A DNA stretch of 64,000 bases from DSNY01 sp016861185 (GCA_030263275.1 SZOR01000007.1:1-64000); one strand, 5' to 3'. Positions 1-10,377 are shown, counted from the stretch's first letter. Numbers and translations: made by a program. The notes: generated from the letters alone by a model not told the origin.

Positions 1-104
1 CGGCCGCCGGCGCATTCGCGGCACTGCTCGCCGCATGCGGCGGCAACGAGACGACGCGGGCGCCCGCGACCGCAGGCCGACGAGCGTCTTCGCGCCACCG
101 ACGC

Positions 105-1055
105 TCAGTACCCGCGCCGCAAATCGACCACGCCCGTGATCGCCTCGCCGCGCTCGAGCCGCGCGATCTTCTCCGCGATCTGCGCGACGCTCGGCTCCAA
201 TTCGGTCACGGCAGAGATGTGCGGCGTGATCAGGATCTCCGGCCGCCGCCAGAACGGATGATCGGCGGGCAGCGGTTCGGTCGCGAACACGTCGAGCGTC
301 GCCCCGCCGAGCTTTCCCTCGTCGAGCAGTGCGAGCAGATCCGCCTCGACCAGATGCGCGCCGCGGCCGACGTTGATCACGTGGGCTCCATCGGCCAGCC
401 GCGCGAGATTCGCGCGGTTCAGGATGCCGCGATTGTCCGCGGTCAACGGCAGGACGCTCGCGAGCGCGTCGAGCCCGTCGAGAAAGCTCGCGAACTCCGC
501 GTCGCCCGCGCGGCAGTCCACACCCTCAATCGTATGGCGCGTCCGCGCAAAGCCGTGCACCGCGAACCCGTGCGCCGCGAGCGCGCGTGCGATCGCGGTT
601 CCGATCACGCCGAGCCCCAGCACGCCGACCGTGAAGTTCGACCTCGGCCGCAGCACCTCGGCCTGCCAGCGCGCGTCGCGCTGCCGGATCGCGTAGCGGT
701 CGAAGCCGCGATAGACGCGCAGCACCGCGGCCAGCACGTACTCGGCGAGCGCGTCGGCCATGCCGGCGTCCTCCAGCCGCACCAGCAGCGCATCGCGCGG
801 AAACGCCGGCATCGCGAGCAGCGCGTCGACGCCGGCGCCGAGGTTGAAGACCGCGCGCAGCCGCCGCTGCTCCTCGAACAGTGCCGGCGGCGGCCGCCAG
901 ACGATCGCGATGTCGGCCTGCGGCGCGAGCGGATCGGCGTCGAGCTTGGCCGCATCGCGCCACCACAGATCGGCGTCGGGCAGCGCGGCGCGCAGCGCTT
1001 CGAGCCACGCCGGCGCATGCATCTCGCGCGCGCAAAGGACGATGCGCGTGGGCAT
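105..1055 (-). CDS. ghrA: Glyoxylate/hydroxypyruvate reductase A-like D-2-hydroxyacid dehydrogenase
   Basis: A 316-residue NAD(P)H-dependent reductase, expected to reduce glyoxylate and hydroxypyruvate in the cytoplasm. The Rossmann nucleotide site GLGVIG follows GVL in mid-protein. The family signature INVGRGAHLVE and the C-terminal TPHIS, which holds the catalytic His, are present. Length fits the GhrA branch, which is shorter at the N-terminus than phosphoglycerate dehydrogenase. The ATG at 1055 lies 2 bases after the liuD stop, so it is the last gene of the leucine-degradation operon. GhrA is not a standard member of that pathway, so its role there is inferred only from co-transcription; the true substrate could be another 2-keto acid. 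Confidence 0.85.
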   Translation of the reverse strand: MPTRIVLCAREMHAPAWLEALRAALPDADLWWRDAAKLDADPLAPQADIAIVWRPPPALFEEQRRLRAVFNLGAGVDALLAMPAFPRDALLVRLEDAGMADALAEYVLAAVLRVYRGFDRYAIRQRDARWQAEVLRPRSNFTVGVLGLGVIGTAIARALAAHGFAVHGFARTRHTIEGVDCRAGDAEFASFLDGLDALASVLPLTADNRGILNRANLARLADGAHVINVGRGAHLVEADLLALLDEGKLGGATLDVFATEPLPADHPFWRRPEILITPHISAVTELEPSVAQIAEKIARLERGEAITGVVDLRRGY

Positions 1056-1057
1056 GT

Positions 1058-3088
<2,031 letters not shown>

Positions 3089-3102
3089 GGTTGTCTCCGC
3101 GG

Positions 3103-3197
3103 CTCAATCGCCGCGCGCTGCGCGCGCCCGGCGATTTGGCTCCGGCAAACGCGCTGCGCGCGTTGAGCCTGCGCCGCAACCGGCCTGCGGCCGGTTG
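3103..3197. repeat. Three consecutive GC-rich hairpins upstream of liuD
   Basis: Three inverted repeats follow one another. AATCGCCG (3106-3113) pairs with CGGCGATT (3129-3136). AACGCGC (3148-3154) pairs with GCGCGTT (3158-3164) across a TGC loop. CAACCGGCC (3177-3185) pairs with GGCCGGTTG (3189-3197), again across TGC. They separate the liuD start from a second, decayed copy of that start. They may be a REP/BIME-type element or transcript structure in the operon's internal leader. Confidence 0.6.
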
Positions 3198-3199
3198 TC

Positions 3200-3232
3200 T
3201 CCCCTGTTGGCAATCAGGATCTTCTGGAACAT
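3200..3232 (-). pseudogene. Relic duplicate of the liuD 5' end
   Basis: Read on the minus strand from an ATG at 3232, the sequence encodes MFQKILIANRG, then leaves the biotin-carboxylase reading (next residue Asp instead of Glu) and ends at a stop about 30 codons later. The real liuD begins MFSKILIANRGE at 3088. The flanking GGTTGTCTCC is also repeated (3089 and 3193). This looks like a partial tandem duplication of the gene start, not an alternative start, because the reading does not continue into liuD. Confidence 0.7.
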
Positions 3233-3268
3233 TCCTCTCTGCTCCCCGTCAGGCGCGCCTCAATTCAC

Positions 3269-3497
3269 CTCCCTCTCCCCGGACACGGGGAGAGGGTTGG
3301 GGTGAGGGGTTGTCGCCCGGTTGTCGCAGCCCCTCACCCCCGCCCTCTCCCCGACAAGCGGGGAGAGGGAGCCGCGTTAGCGAATCGCGGGAACGCTCGA
3401 ACCCCCTATCTCGACTCCGCGACCCCGAACACCCGCCCGAAACGCCTCGATTCAGCTCCCTCGCCCTGGACACGGGGAGAGGGTTGGGGTGAGGGGG
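3269..3497. repeat. Cluster of three class B palindromic repeats
   Basis: Three copies of a unit with core CCCTCTCCCC...GGGGAGAGGG, each with a TTGGGGTGAGGGG-like tail, lie at 3269-3309, 3329-3370 (opposite orientation) and 3457-3497. Diverged copies occur at 14665-14705 and 56310-56347. The inverted-repeat core can form a hairpin. This is the kind of REP-like interspersed element common in GC-rich proteobacteria. No spacer regularity, so not a CRISPR. Confidence 0.85.
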
Positions 3498-3524
3498 CCG
3501 ATCGTTCAAAGTGTCGCCCCTTAC

Positions 3525-4235
3525 TCAACGCTCGGCCGCCGGCAGGCGCGCCTCGATCGTGCGCGCGCGGATCAGCGTCACGTAGTCCTCGTCCGCGTGC
3601 AGCCGCAGATCGACCCGCAGCGGAAACTCCGCGCGCAGCGCGGGCGGCGCGGCGCTGTGCTCCGCTTCGACCAGCAGCCTGAGCGCGCTGCCCTTCGGCA
3701 CGACGCCGAGGTCGCGCGCCAGCCGCCGGAAGCGCTCGTGGCTGTCCGAAGCCAGCCCGAACACGCGCGCCGGCGCTTCGGCTTCGGGTCCGCGCTCGCG
3801 CAACGTGCGCAGGCCCAGGCCGAAGGCCTTCGGCTGCGCCGCCGGCGGTGCCAGATGCACGTCGACGCGCGCGCCGCGCAGCACGACGCGCTCGTCCAGC
3901 CACAGCGCCAGCCGCAGCGCGCGCGGGTCGAGCGCGGCCGCACCTTCGCGCCACAGTCTGCGCAGCCGCCACAGCAACGGCAGGTTGAACGAGATGCGGC
4001 GCTCGATGAAGCAGCGCCCGAACGCGGCGAGCACGAAGGCACGGCCGTCGCCCTCGTGCCGAGCCTGCCAGCCCGCCACCCCCATCGTGTGCGTCAGCAG
4101 CAGGATCTCGCGCGCCAGTTCCCGGCGCGCGGTCGGTGCGTGCCGGCGCGCCGCCGTCGCTTCGACGCCGGGGTTCTCGCCGGCGGGCGTTTCGATCGCG
4201 TGCATCGCGTCCTGCCGCGCGTTTGCGCCGCTCAC
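3525..4235 (-). CDS. Hypothetical protein of the leucine-degradation operon
   Basis: About 236 residues from a GTG at 4235 that overlaps the liuC stop as GTGA; an ATG at 4205 (226 residues) is the alternative start. No catalytic motif recognised. The sequence is rich in Arg, Leu and Ala, has no signal peptide or clear membrane span, and its C-terminal part (LRVDLRLHADEDYVTLIRAR) looks like a beta-rich domain. Its place between liuC and liuD, with tight overlap, points to translational coupling and a role linked to the pathway. Function unknown. Confidence 0.75.
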   Translation of the reverse strand: MSGANARQDAMHAIETPAGENPGVEATAARRHAPTARRELAREILLLTHTMGVAGWQARHEGDGRAFVLAAFGRCFIERRISFNLPLLWRLRRLWREGAAALDPRALRLALWLDERVVLRGARVDVHLAPPAAQPKAFGLGLRTLRERGPEAEAPARVFGLASDSHERFRRLARDLGVVPKGSALRLLVEAEHSAAPPALRAEFPLRVDLRLHADEDYVTLIRARTIEARLPAAER

Positions 4236-5065
4236 ATTTCCTCGTCGTCGCCCTGCTCGGCCGCCATCTCGGCTTCGTACTCGGCGAGCCAGCGCGGCTT
4301 GCGTTTGTCGAGGAAGGCACGCACGCCTTCGCGGCCGTCGTCGGACGCGCGGATCGCGGCGATGCGTTCCGCCGTGTCGGCCACCAGCGCATCGTCGAGC
4401 GGACGGCCCGCGAGGTCGCGCACGAGCTTCTTCGCTTCGCCGACCGCGTGGATGCTCGTGTGCATCAGCGCGCCGAGCAGCTCGTTGATCGTCGGATCGA
4501 GCTGCTCGGGCGGCGTGATGTTGTGCACGAGACCGAGACGGAACGCCTCGCCCGAATCGAAGCGCTCCGCAGTCAGGAAGTAACGCCGCGCGGCGCGCGC
4601 GCCGATCGCGCGGATCACGTACGGGCCGATCGTCGCCGGGATCAGCCCGAGCTTCGTTTCGCTCAGGCAGAAGTTCGCCGGCAGCGCGGCGACCGCGACG
4701 TCGGCCACCGCGACCAGCCCCATGCCGCCGGCGTACGCGTCGCCGTGCACGCGCGCGATCACCGGCTTGGGGCACGCATCGATCGTGCGCAGCATGTCGG
4801 CGAGCGCCAGCGCGTCGCGCCGGTTGTCCTCGTGCGAGTAGCCCGCCATCCGCCGCATCCAGTCGAGGTCAGCGCCGGCGCAGAACGCGGGGCCCTTCGC
4901 GGCGAGCACGATCGCGCGCACGCCGGCGTCGGCGCCGAGCGTCGAGAACACGCGCGTCAGCTCCGCGATCATCGTTTCGTTGAAGGCGTTGCGCACCTTC
5001 TCGCGCGCGAGCCAGACGACCGCAACGCGATGGTTGATGCTGAGTTCGAGCGTTTCGTAGTCCAT
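4232..5065 (-). CDS. liuC: Methylglutaconyl-CoA hydratase (enoyl-CoA hydratase family)
   Basis: A 277-residue crotonase-fold enzyme expected to hydrate 3-methylglutaconyl-CoA to HMG-CoA, the step after methylcrotonyl-CoA carboxylase. The oxyanion-hole segment GPAFCAGADLDWM (about residues 58-70) and the second loop DAYAGGMGLVAVADVAVA are typical, as is FCLSETKLGLIPATIGPYV. The C-terminus is unusually acidic (EQGDDEEM). The ATG at 5065 is followed by a conserved crotonase N-terminus. Neighbouring liuB and liuD support LiuC rather than a generic beta-oxidation hydratase. Confidence 0.9.
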   Translation of the reverse strand: MDYETLELSINHRVAVVWLAREKVRNAFNETMIAELTRVFSTLGADAGVRAIVLAAKGPAFCAGADLDWMRRMAGYSHEDNRRDALALADMLRTIDACPKPVIARVHGDAYAGGMGLVAVADVAVAALPANFCLSETKLGLIPATIGPYVIRAIGARAARRYFLTAERFDSGEAFRLGLVHNITPPEQLDPTINELLGALMHTSIHAVGEAKKLVRDLAGRPLDDALVADTAERIAAIRASDDGREGVRAFLDKRKPRWLAEYEAEMAAEQGDDEEM

Positions 5066-5101
5066 GACTGCCTCTGCTTCTCGTTGATCCCGGCCGGGCG
5101 T

Positions 5102-6253
5102 TCAGTCCGCCTCGCCCAGCCGCTTGGCCACTTCTTCGAGCATGACTTCGGTCGCGCCGCCGCCGATCGCCAGGATGCGCGCATCGCGCACGAGCCGCTC
5201 GATCGCGGCCTCGCGCATGTAGCCGAAGCCGCCGTGGAACTGCTGGCACGTATACACGACTTCGTTGACCAGCTCGCCGGTCAAGGCTTTCAGCATCGAC
5301 ACCTCGCGCACCGCGTCGCGCCCCTGGTCCATCAGCCATGCGCAGTGGTACAGGAAAGTCCGCGCCGCCGCGGTCTTCGCCGCCAGCAGCGCGAGCCGCT
5401 GGCGGATCACCTGCTTGTCCCACAGCGCCGCGCCGAATGCCTTGCGCGCGTGCACGTAGCGCAGCGTCAGATCGAGCGCAGTCTGACAGTGCCCGACCGC
5501 CATCGCCGCCAGCGCGATGCGTTCGGTCTGGAAGTTGCGCATGATCGCGTAGAAGCCGGCGTTCTCCTCGCCGAGCCGGTTGGCGACGGGAACGCGGCAG
5601 TTCTCGAACACCAGCTCCGCGGTGTCCGAAGCGAGCCAACCCTGCTTCTTCAGCGCGCGGCCGACGCGAAAGCCCGGCGTGCCGCGCTCGACCGCGAGAA
5701 TCGATATCCCGCGCGAGCCCTTGGCGTGCGGATCGGTCCTCGCCGCGACGAACACGAGGCCCGCGTGCACGCCGTTGGTGATGAACATCTTCGCGCCGTC
5801 GAGCACGTAGTGATCGCCGTCGCGCACCGCGCGCGTGCGGATCGACGCGACGTCGGAGCCGGCGTCGGCTTCGGTCACCGCGATCGCGCTGATCAGCTCG
5901 CCCGAGAGCATCTTCGGCAGCCAGCGGCGCTTCTGCGCGTCGCTGCCGGCCTGCACGAGGTGCGGGCCGGCCATGTCGGTGTGCACGAGCACGGTGACGA
6001 CGAAGCCGCCCGACGTGCAGCGCGCGAGCGCTTCCTGGAAAACGACGTTGGTCACGCGATCCGCCCCCGCGCCGCCGTCGGCCGCCGGCACCGTCAGCCC
6101 CAGCCAGCCGAGCGCGCCCATCCTGCGCAGCACCTCGCGCGGAACGAAACCCGCCTCGTCCCACGCCGCCGCGTTGGGCTCGACCTCGCGCTCGACGAAG
6201 CGCGCGACCTGGCGGCGCAGTTCGGCGTGTTCGGGGCGGTCGTAGAAGGTCAC
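5102..6253 (-). CDS. Acyl-CoA dehydrogenase with isovaleryl-type catalytic Glu
   Basis: A 383-residue FAD-dependent acyl-CoA dehydrogenase from a GTG at 6253, chosen because the family N-terminus (TFYDRPEHAELRRQVARF) begins there and longer readings run into the ParA gene. The first signature reads AVTEADAGSD. The usual C-terminal catalytic Glu is replaced (IGGGATEV), while a Glu sits at residue 244 in NFQTERIAL, the position used by isovaleryl-CoA and long-chain dehydrogenases. Lying in the liu operon, it probably acts on a branched acyl-CoA. A second, canonical isovaleryl-CoA dehydrogenase lies at 33559-34737, so substrate is uncertain. Confidence 0.88.
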   Translation of the reverse strand: MTFYDRPEHAELRRQVARFVEREVEPNAAAWDEAGFVPREVLRRMGALGWLGLTVPAADGGAGADRVTNVVFQEALARCTSGGFVVTVLVHTDMAGPHLVQAGSDAQKRRWLPKMLSGELISAIAVTEADAGSDVASIRTRAVRDGDHYVLDGAKMFITNGVHAGLVFVAARTDPHAKGSRGISILAVERGTPGFRVGRALKKQGWLASDTAELVFENCRVPVANRLGEENAGFYAIMRNFQTERIALAAMAVGHCQTALDLTLRYVHARKAFGAALWDKQVIRQRLALLAAKTAAARTFLYHCAWLMDQGRDAVREVSMLKALTGELVNEVVYTCQQFHGGFGYMREAAIERLVRDARILAIGGGATEVMLEEVAKRLGEAD

Positions 6254-6275
6254 TTCGCGGGTCTGACCGTGACGC

Positions 6276-7292
6276 TTATGCAACGGGCTGCTCGGCCGGT
6301 TGACCGATGCGGTCGAGGATGGCGACGGCAAGCGTCTTGAAGTCGCTCCACGCGTCGCGCACGGCATATGCGTGGCTGCCGATCGCGCCGTCGGCGGCGG
6401 TCAGGTGAAAGATCGGCTTGCGCACTTCCTGCGCCATCGGCATCAGGCTGCGGTAGTGCTTCAGTCGCGCCAGACAATGGCTGTCGGTCGGCGCGAGCTG
6501 TCCGGTCTTCGGCTCTGCCAGCACGCTCTCGCGGTAAGTCGAGGGGATTCGATCGACCCACTTCTTGTACGCCTTGGCGGGCCGCGACAGGCGGTCGACG
6601 TGCTGCATCACGATATAGCCGCGCGGCTGCATCGCACCGGCCGGCAGCGGGAAGGCGGGGTTCGGCCAGTTGTCCAGCCGCTTGCGCCACTCGGCGCGCC
6701 ACGCGCGCAGCGTGGGCCCCAGGTTGCGCAGACCCTGCAAGGAAAAGAGGTCTGCCGCCAGCGGAATGACGATGTGATCCGACGCGATCAGCGCCGAGCG
6801 GTTGATGGCGCCGAGATTCGGACCGACGTCGGCCAGGATCAGGTCGGCATCGTGCTGCTGAGCCGCCTGCTGCGCGACGTGCCAGAAGCAGGAGAGCACG
6901 CGGAAGGGACGCGTCAGGCTGCCGGTGCGCAGCGCGTTCGGCCATTCTTGCGAGAGAAAGTCTTCGAACCCGGCCAACGCAAGATCGCCGGGCACGAGGT
7001 GCAGCCGCGGCGCGATGCGCTGGGTCTGCGGCGACCGGATGTCGCCCATTTCCGTCAGCGGCTGCAAGCACTGGAAGATGGTGCCGTTGCGCTGAGCACC
7101 GTCGTCCACGTCCCACAGGACTTCGAGGTCGTCCTCCGACAGAAACGCCGAAGTGAGATTGGCCTGCGGATCGAGGTCGACGGCGACGATCCGCTTGCCC
7201 AGTTCCGAAAGCATCCAGGCGAGATGGAACACAAGCGACGTTTTGCCGACGCCTCCCTTGTTGTTGAAGAACGTGACGACGGGCGTGGTCAT
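6276..7292 (-). CDS. ParA-family ATPase
   Basis: A 338-residue protein with the deviant Walker A motif NKGGVGKTS (residues 11-19), DLDPQANLTSAF (the A' region) and LILADVGPNLGAINR as Walker B. These mark the ParA/MinD/Soj ATPases, which dimerise on ATP and often bind DNA or partner proteins. No ParB gene or parS site is nearby. Its ATG overlaps the stop of the Schlafen/AlbA_2 gene as ATGA, so the two are one translational unit. Base composition is lower in GC than the flanking liu genes (34 of 60 at 7201-7260). A defence or mobile-element role is more likely than chromosome partition, but this is inference. Confidence 0.85.
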   Translation of the reverse strand: MTTPVVTFFNNKGGVGKTSLVFHLAWMLSELGKRIVAVDLDPQANLTSAFLSEDDLEVLWDVDDGAQRNGTIFQCLQPLTEMGDIRSPQTQRIAPRLHLVPGDLALAGFEDFLSQEWPNALRTGSLTRPFRVLSCFWHVAQQAAQQHDADLILADVGPNLGAINRSALIASDHIVIPLAADLFSLQGLRNLGPTLRAWRAEWRKRLDNWPNPAFPLPAGAMQPRGYIVMQHVDRLSRPAKAYKKWVDRIPSTYRESVLAEPKTGQLAPTDSHCLARLKHYRSLMPMAQEVRKPIFHLTAADGAIGSHAYAVRDAWSDFKTLAVAILDRIGQPAEQPVA

Positions 7293-8500
7293 GGAGCGCT
7301 TCGTACGGTCGCGAGCACGAACGTGGGTTCGACCTCGAATTGAACCGTCGGATTGCCGTTCGCGGCAAGCGCGCGGTTGGCCTCCGCGATGCCGGCACCG
7401 AAGCGCTGCACGAATCCCAGGGTCTTGAGCACCGCCGCGATCGCCGGATTGCGATAGTCGGCGACGCCCGGGCGGCCGAAGTTCTCCTTGGTCACGATGC
7501 CGTAAGGCCCGCCGGGATTGAGGATTTCGATCCGGTCGTCGAACCAGTTCACGCGCACCGGCGCGTTGGTGCCTTCGTACGTCCGGTGCATCACGGCGTT
7601 GCGGGTCAATTGCTGCAGGGCGCTCAGCGGATAAGGCGTGGTGCGCACTTCGGTCGTGGTGCCGGAGGCGAAGTCAACGGCCACTGTCAGCGTGGCCCGT
7701 AGCTTGTCGTCCAGGCGTCGAAGAACCTGGTCGAGCGTGCCGTCGATCTCCAACTCGTCGGCGATCGGGTCCGACAAGGTCGTGCCGCGGATGCGCAGGA
7801 ACTGGATGTACGCGCAGGGGACCCAGGTGCGCGGCGATTTGCCCACCGTCAGAACACCGACGACCGTCGGCGTCGGATCGTCGACCGAGGCAATCATCCC
7901 CGTGGCGGCGAGTCGTTCTTCGTAACTCCGTTCATTGGCCGCGAGGACATCCGCCGCGACGGCGTTGGGCAGGTACTCGTATTCGAAGGCCACGCGGTTC
8001 AGTTCGGTCAACGGGCAGCCGCGGATCGGCTGCGTGTCGAACGAGCGGTCCTTTGCGCGCCGCTTCTCGTTCAGGATGCGCTCGTCTTGCGTGCCCGCCG
8101 TGCCGCGGCGCGGACCAATCCGGATCCAGATCCGACCGTCGAAACGCACTGGCGGCGCGTCGGCAGGCCATACGGTGACGACCGCAATCGGCACGCCGCG
8201 ATACGTGCGCCTCTCCACTGTCAGCGTGGGCGGCGGAAGGATTCTCCCGTCCGCCTTGATGTCGGCGAGCGTCTGCAACAACCGGTCCGTGATCGGGATT
8301 CCCGCCGGATTGCCGTTGTCGTCGACGCCGATCGCGAGCACGCCCGGCTGATCGTGCCCAGGCAGATCGTTCGCAAACGCGCAGACCGCCTGTCGTGCCT
8401 TCTCCGGCGCATCTCCCGCCCATGCGCGCTTGCGCTCGACGCGGTCGGATTCGAGATGGCCGAGCAACTCGGCGAGTTCGTCGTCGCTAAGGGGCGACAT
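7289..8500 (-). CDS. Schlafen/AlbA_2 domain protein with HATPase_c_4-type C-terminus
   Basis: 403 residues. The N-terminal Schlafen AlbA_2 region shows DRVERKRAW, AVCAFANDLPG and GVLAIGVDDNGNPAGI (residues 18-70), a putative nucleic-acid-binding fold. The C-terminal part has the RecG-like HATPase_c_4 pattern: LTRNAVMHRTYEG, DDRIEILNPGGPYG, RNPAIAAVLKTLGFVQRFGAGI. Such proteins are often annotated as ATP-binding or transcriptional regulators and are frequent in defence islands. AGGA lies about 6 bases before the ATG at 8500. It is coupled by a 4-base overlap to the ParA gene and interrupts the liu operon, 66 bases downstream of liuB. Confidence 0.88.
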   Translation of the reverse strand: MSPLSDDELAELLGHLESDRVERKRAWAGDAPEKARQAVCAFANDLPGHDQPGVLAIGVDDNGNPAGIPITDRLLQTLADIKADGRILPPPTLTVERRTYRGVPIAVVTVWPADAPPVRFDGRIWIRIGPRRGTAGTQDERILNEKRRAKDRSFDTQPIRGCPLTELNRVAFEYEYLPNAVAADVLAANERSYEERLAATGMIASVDDPTPTVVGVLTVGKSPRTWVPCAYIQFLRIRGTTLSDPIADELEIDGTLDQVLRRLDDKLRATLTVAVDFASGTTTEVRTTPYPLSALQQLTRNAVMHRTYEGTNAPVRVNWFDDRIEILNPGGPYGIVTKENFGRPGVADYRNPAIAAVLKTLGFVQRFGAGIAEANRALAANGNPTVQFEVEPTFVLATVRSAP

Positions 8501-8566
8501 AGCGATTCCTCTTGTTTCTGGGGCAAGCCGGAAGTCGAGCCACCGAATTCCGCGCTTGCGCAGACT

Positions 8567-10174
8567 CTACATCCGGAACACGCCGAACTTCGTCTCCGGA
8601 ATCGGCGCGTTCAGCGCCGCCGACAGCCCGAGCGCGAGCGTCATTCGCGTGTCGAGCGGGTCGATCACGCCGTCGTCCCACAGCCGCGCGCTGGCGTAGT
8701 ACGGGTGGCCCTGGTGCTCGTACTGCGCGAGGATCGGCGCCTTGAACTTCGCCTCCTCCTCGGCGCTCCAGGTGCCGCCCTTGGCTTCGATGCCGTCGCG
8801 CCGCACCGTCGCGAGCACGCTCGCCGCCTGTTCGCCGCCCATCACGCTGATGCGCGCGTTCGGCCACATCCACAGGAAGCGCGGCGAATACGCGCGCCCG
8901 CACATGCCGTAGTTGCCGGCGCCGAAGCTGCCGCCGATGATCAGCGTGAACTTCGGCACGTTCGCGCACGCGACCGCGGTCACCATCTTGGCGCCGTGGC
9001 GCGCGATGCCTTCGTTCTCGTACTTCCTGCCGACCATGAAGCCGCTGATGTTCTGCAGGAAGATCAGCGGCACCTTGCGCTGGCAGCACAGCTCGATGAA
9101 ATGCGCGCCCTTCTGCGCGCTTTCGGAGAACAGGATGCCGTTGTTGGCGACGATGCCGACGGGGATGCCGTGGATCCAAGCGAAGCCGGTGACGAGCGTC
9201 GTGCCGTATCTCGCCTTCCACTCGTCGAACTCGGATGCGTCGACGATGCGCGCGATCACCTCGTGCACGTCGTAGGGCTTGCGCACGTCGGTCGGGATGA
9301 CTCCGTACAGCTCGGCCGGGTCGTACTTCGGCGCGCGCGGCTCGCGCAGTTGCAGCGGCGTGGGCTTGGCGTAGTTGGTCGTCGCGACGATGCGGCGCGC
9401 GAGCGCGAGCGCGTGCGCATCGTTGATCGCGAGGTGGTCGGCCACGCCCGACAGCCGCGTGTGCACGTCGCCGCCGCCGAGTTCCTCGGCGCTGACGACT
9501 TCGCCGATGGCAGCCTTCACCAGCGGCGGGCCGCCGAGAAAGATCGTTCCCTGGTTCTTCACGATGATCGACTCGTCGCTCATCGCCGGCACGTACGCGC
9601 CGCCTGCGGTGCACGAGCCCATCACGACCGCGATCTGCGGGATGCCCGCGGCCGACAGCGTCGCCTGGTTGTAGAAGATGCGGCCGAAGTGTTCGCGGTC
9701 CGGGAACACCTCGTCCTGGTTCGGCAGGTTGGCGCCGCCGGAGTCGACCAGGTAGATGCAGGGCAGCCGGTTCTCGCGCGCGATCTCCTGCGCGCGCAGG
9801 TGTTTTTTGACCGTCATCGGAAAGTAGGTGCCGCCCTTGACCGTCGCGTCGTTGCACACGATCACGCACTCGCGCCCCGACACGCGGCCCACGCCGGTGA
9901 TGATTCCCGCGCTCGGCGCCTCGTCCTTGTACATGCCGTAGGCGGCGAGCTGCGACAGCTCCAGGAACGGCGTGCCCGGATCGAGCAGCAGCGTCACGCG
10001 GTCGCGCGGCAGCAGTTTGCCGCGCGCCAGGTGCTTGGCGCGCGCGTCCTCGCCGCCGCCGGCCGCGATCTTCGCGATCTTGTCCTTGAGGTCGGCGACC
10101 AGCCCGCTCATCGCCTCGGCGGCGGCGCGGAATTCGGGCGAACGGGTGTTCAACTTGCTGTCGAGGACGGTCAT
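8567..10174 (-). CDS. liuB: Methylcrotonyl-CoA carboxylase beta (carboxyltransferase) subunit
   Basis: The 535-residue carboxyltransferase moves the carboxyl group from biotin on LiuD to 3-methylcrotonyl-CoA. Family landmarks include YLVDSGGANLPNQDEVFPD, GSCTAGGAYVPAMSDE, the carboxybiotin-binding FLQNISGFMVGRKYE, and IIGGSFGAGNYGMCGRAY. Length equals that of the usual subunit. It is the first gene of the minus-strand operon; its start lies 21 bases downstream of a LiuR-like palindrome (10196-10211). In intact liu clusters it is adjacent to liuC/liuD; here a Schlafen-ParA pair intervenes. Confidence 0.95.
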   Translation of the reverse strand: MTVLDSKLNTRSPEFRAAAEAMSGLVADLKDKIAKIAAGGGEDARAKHLARGKLLPRDRVTLLLDPGTPFLELSQLAAYGMYKDEAPSAGIITGVGRVSGRECVIVCNDATVKGGTYFPMTVKKHLRAQEIARENRLPCIYLVDSGGANLPNQDEVFPDREHFGRIFYNQATLSAAGIPQIAVVMGSCTAGGAYVPAMSDESIIVKNQGTIFLGGPPLVKAAIGEVVSAEELGGGDVHTRLSGVADHLAINDAHALALARRIVATTNYAKPTPLQLREPRAPKYDPAELYGVIPTDVRKPYDVHEVIARIVDASEFDEWKARYGTTLVTGFAWIHGIPVGIVANNGILFSESAQKGAHFIELCCQRKVPLIFLQNISGFMVGRKYENEGIARHGAKMVTAVACANVPKFTLIIGGSFGAGNYGMCGRAYSPRFLWMWPNARISVMGGEQAASVLATVRRDGIEAKGGTWSAEEEAKFKAPILAQYEHQGHPYYASARLWDDGVIDPLDTRMTLALGLSAALNAPIPETKFGVFRM

Positions 10175-10195
10175 CGGAGTGCGGCCGGTGCGAGG

Positions 10196-10211
10196 TTGAC
10201 GTTTGCGTCAA
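10196..10211 (-). promoter_or_regulatory. LiuR-like operator upstream of liuB
   Basis: TTGACG-TTTG-CGTCAA, a perfect 6+6 inverted repeat with a 4-base centre, 22-37 bases before the liuB start. The same architecture recurs at 35243-35258 and 45415-45432, the latter next to a MerR-family gene. MerR-type LiuR is the known regulator of proteobacterial leucine catabolism and binds palindromes of this type. Divergent ggt starts about 170 bases away and is less likely to be controlled by it. Confidence 0.75.
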
Positions 10212-10377
10212 GCAGGGCGAATGGTAGAGCCAAGTCGGACGCGGCGGGGCGCTGCGCAGATATGCGGACCAAGCCCGCGCGATTGTCCGTCGCGCGCCCG
10301 CGGCGTATATCTCGCGGCGGGCCCGGCCGTGCGCCGCGCGGTCGGGGAGGCGATCCGATACGACTCAGCGGAGGACC

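Noticed and set aside
1..104. Plus-strand lipobox-like reading (AAGAFAALLAACGGNETT) at the window start
   Set aside because: It would have to continue through the antisense of ghrA, with no stop until 1121. Either a truncated lipoprotein start outside the window or chance; not supportable.
3269..3497. CRISPR-like repeats
   Set aside because: Only three imperfect palindromes with mixed orientation and uneven spacing; no spacers of constant length and no cas genes.
6276..7292. Plasmid or chromosome partition ParA
   Set aside because: No ParB gene or parS-like repeats; partner is a Schlafen/AlbA_2 protein.
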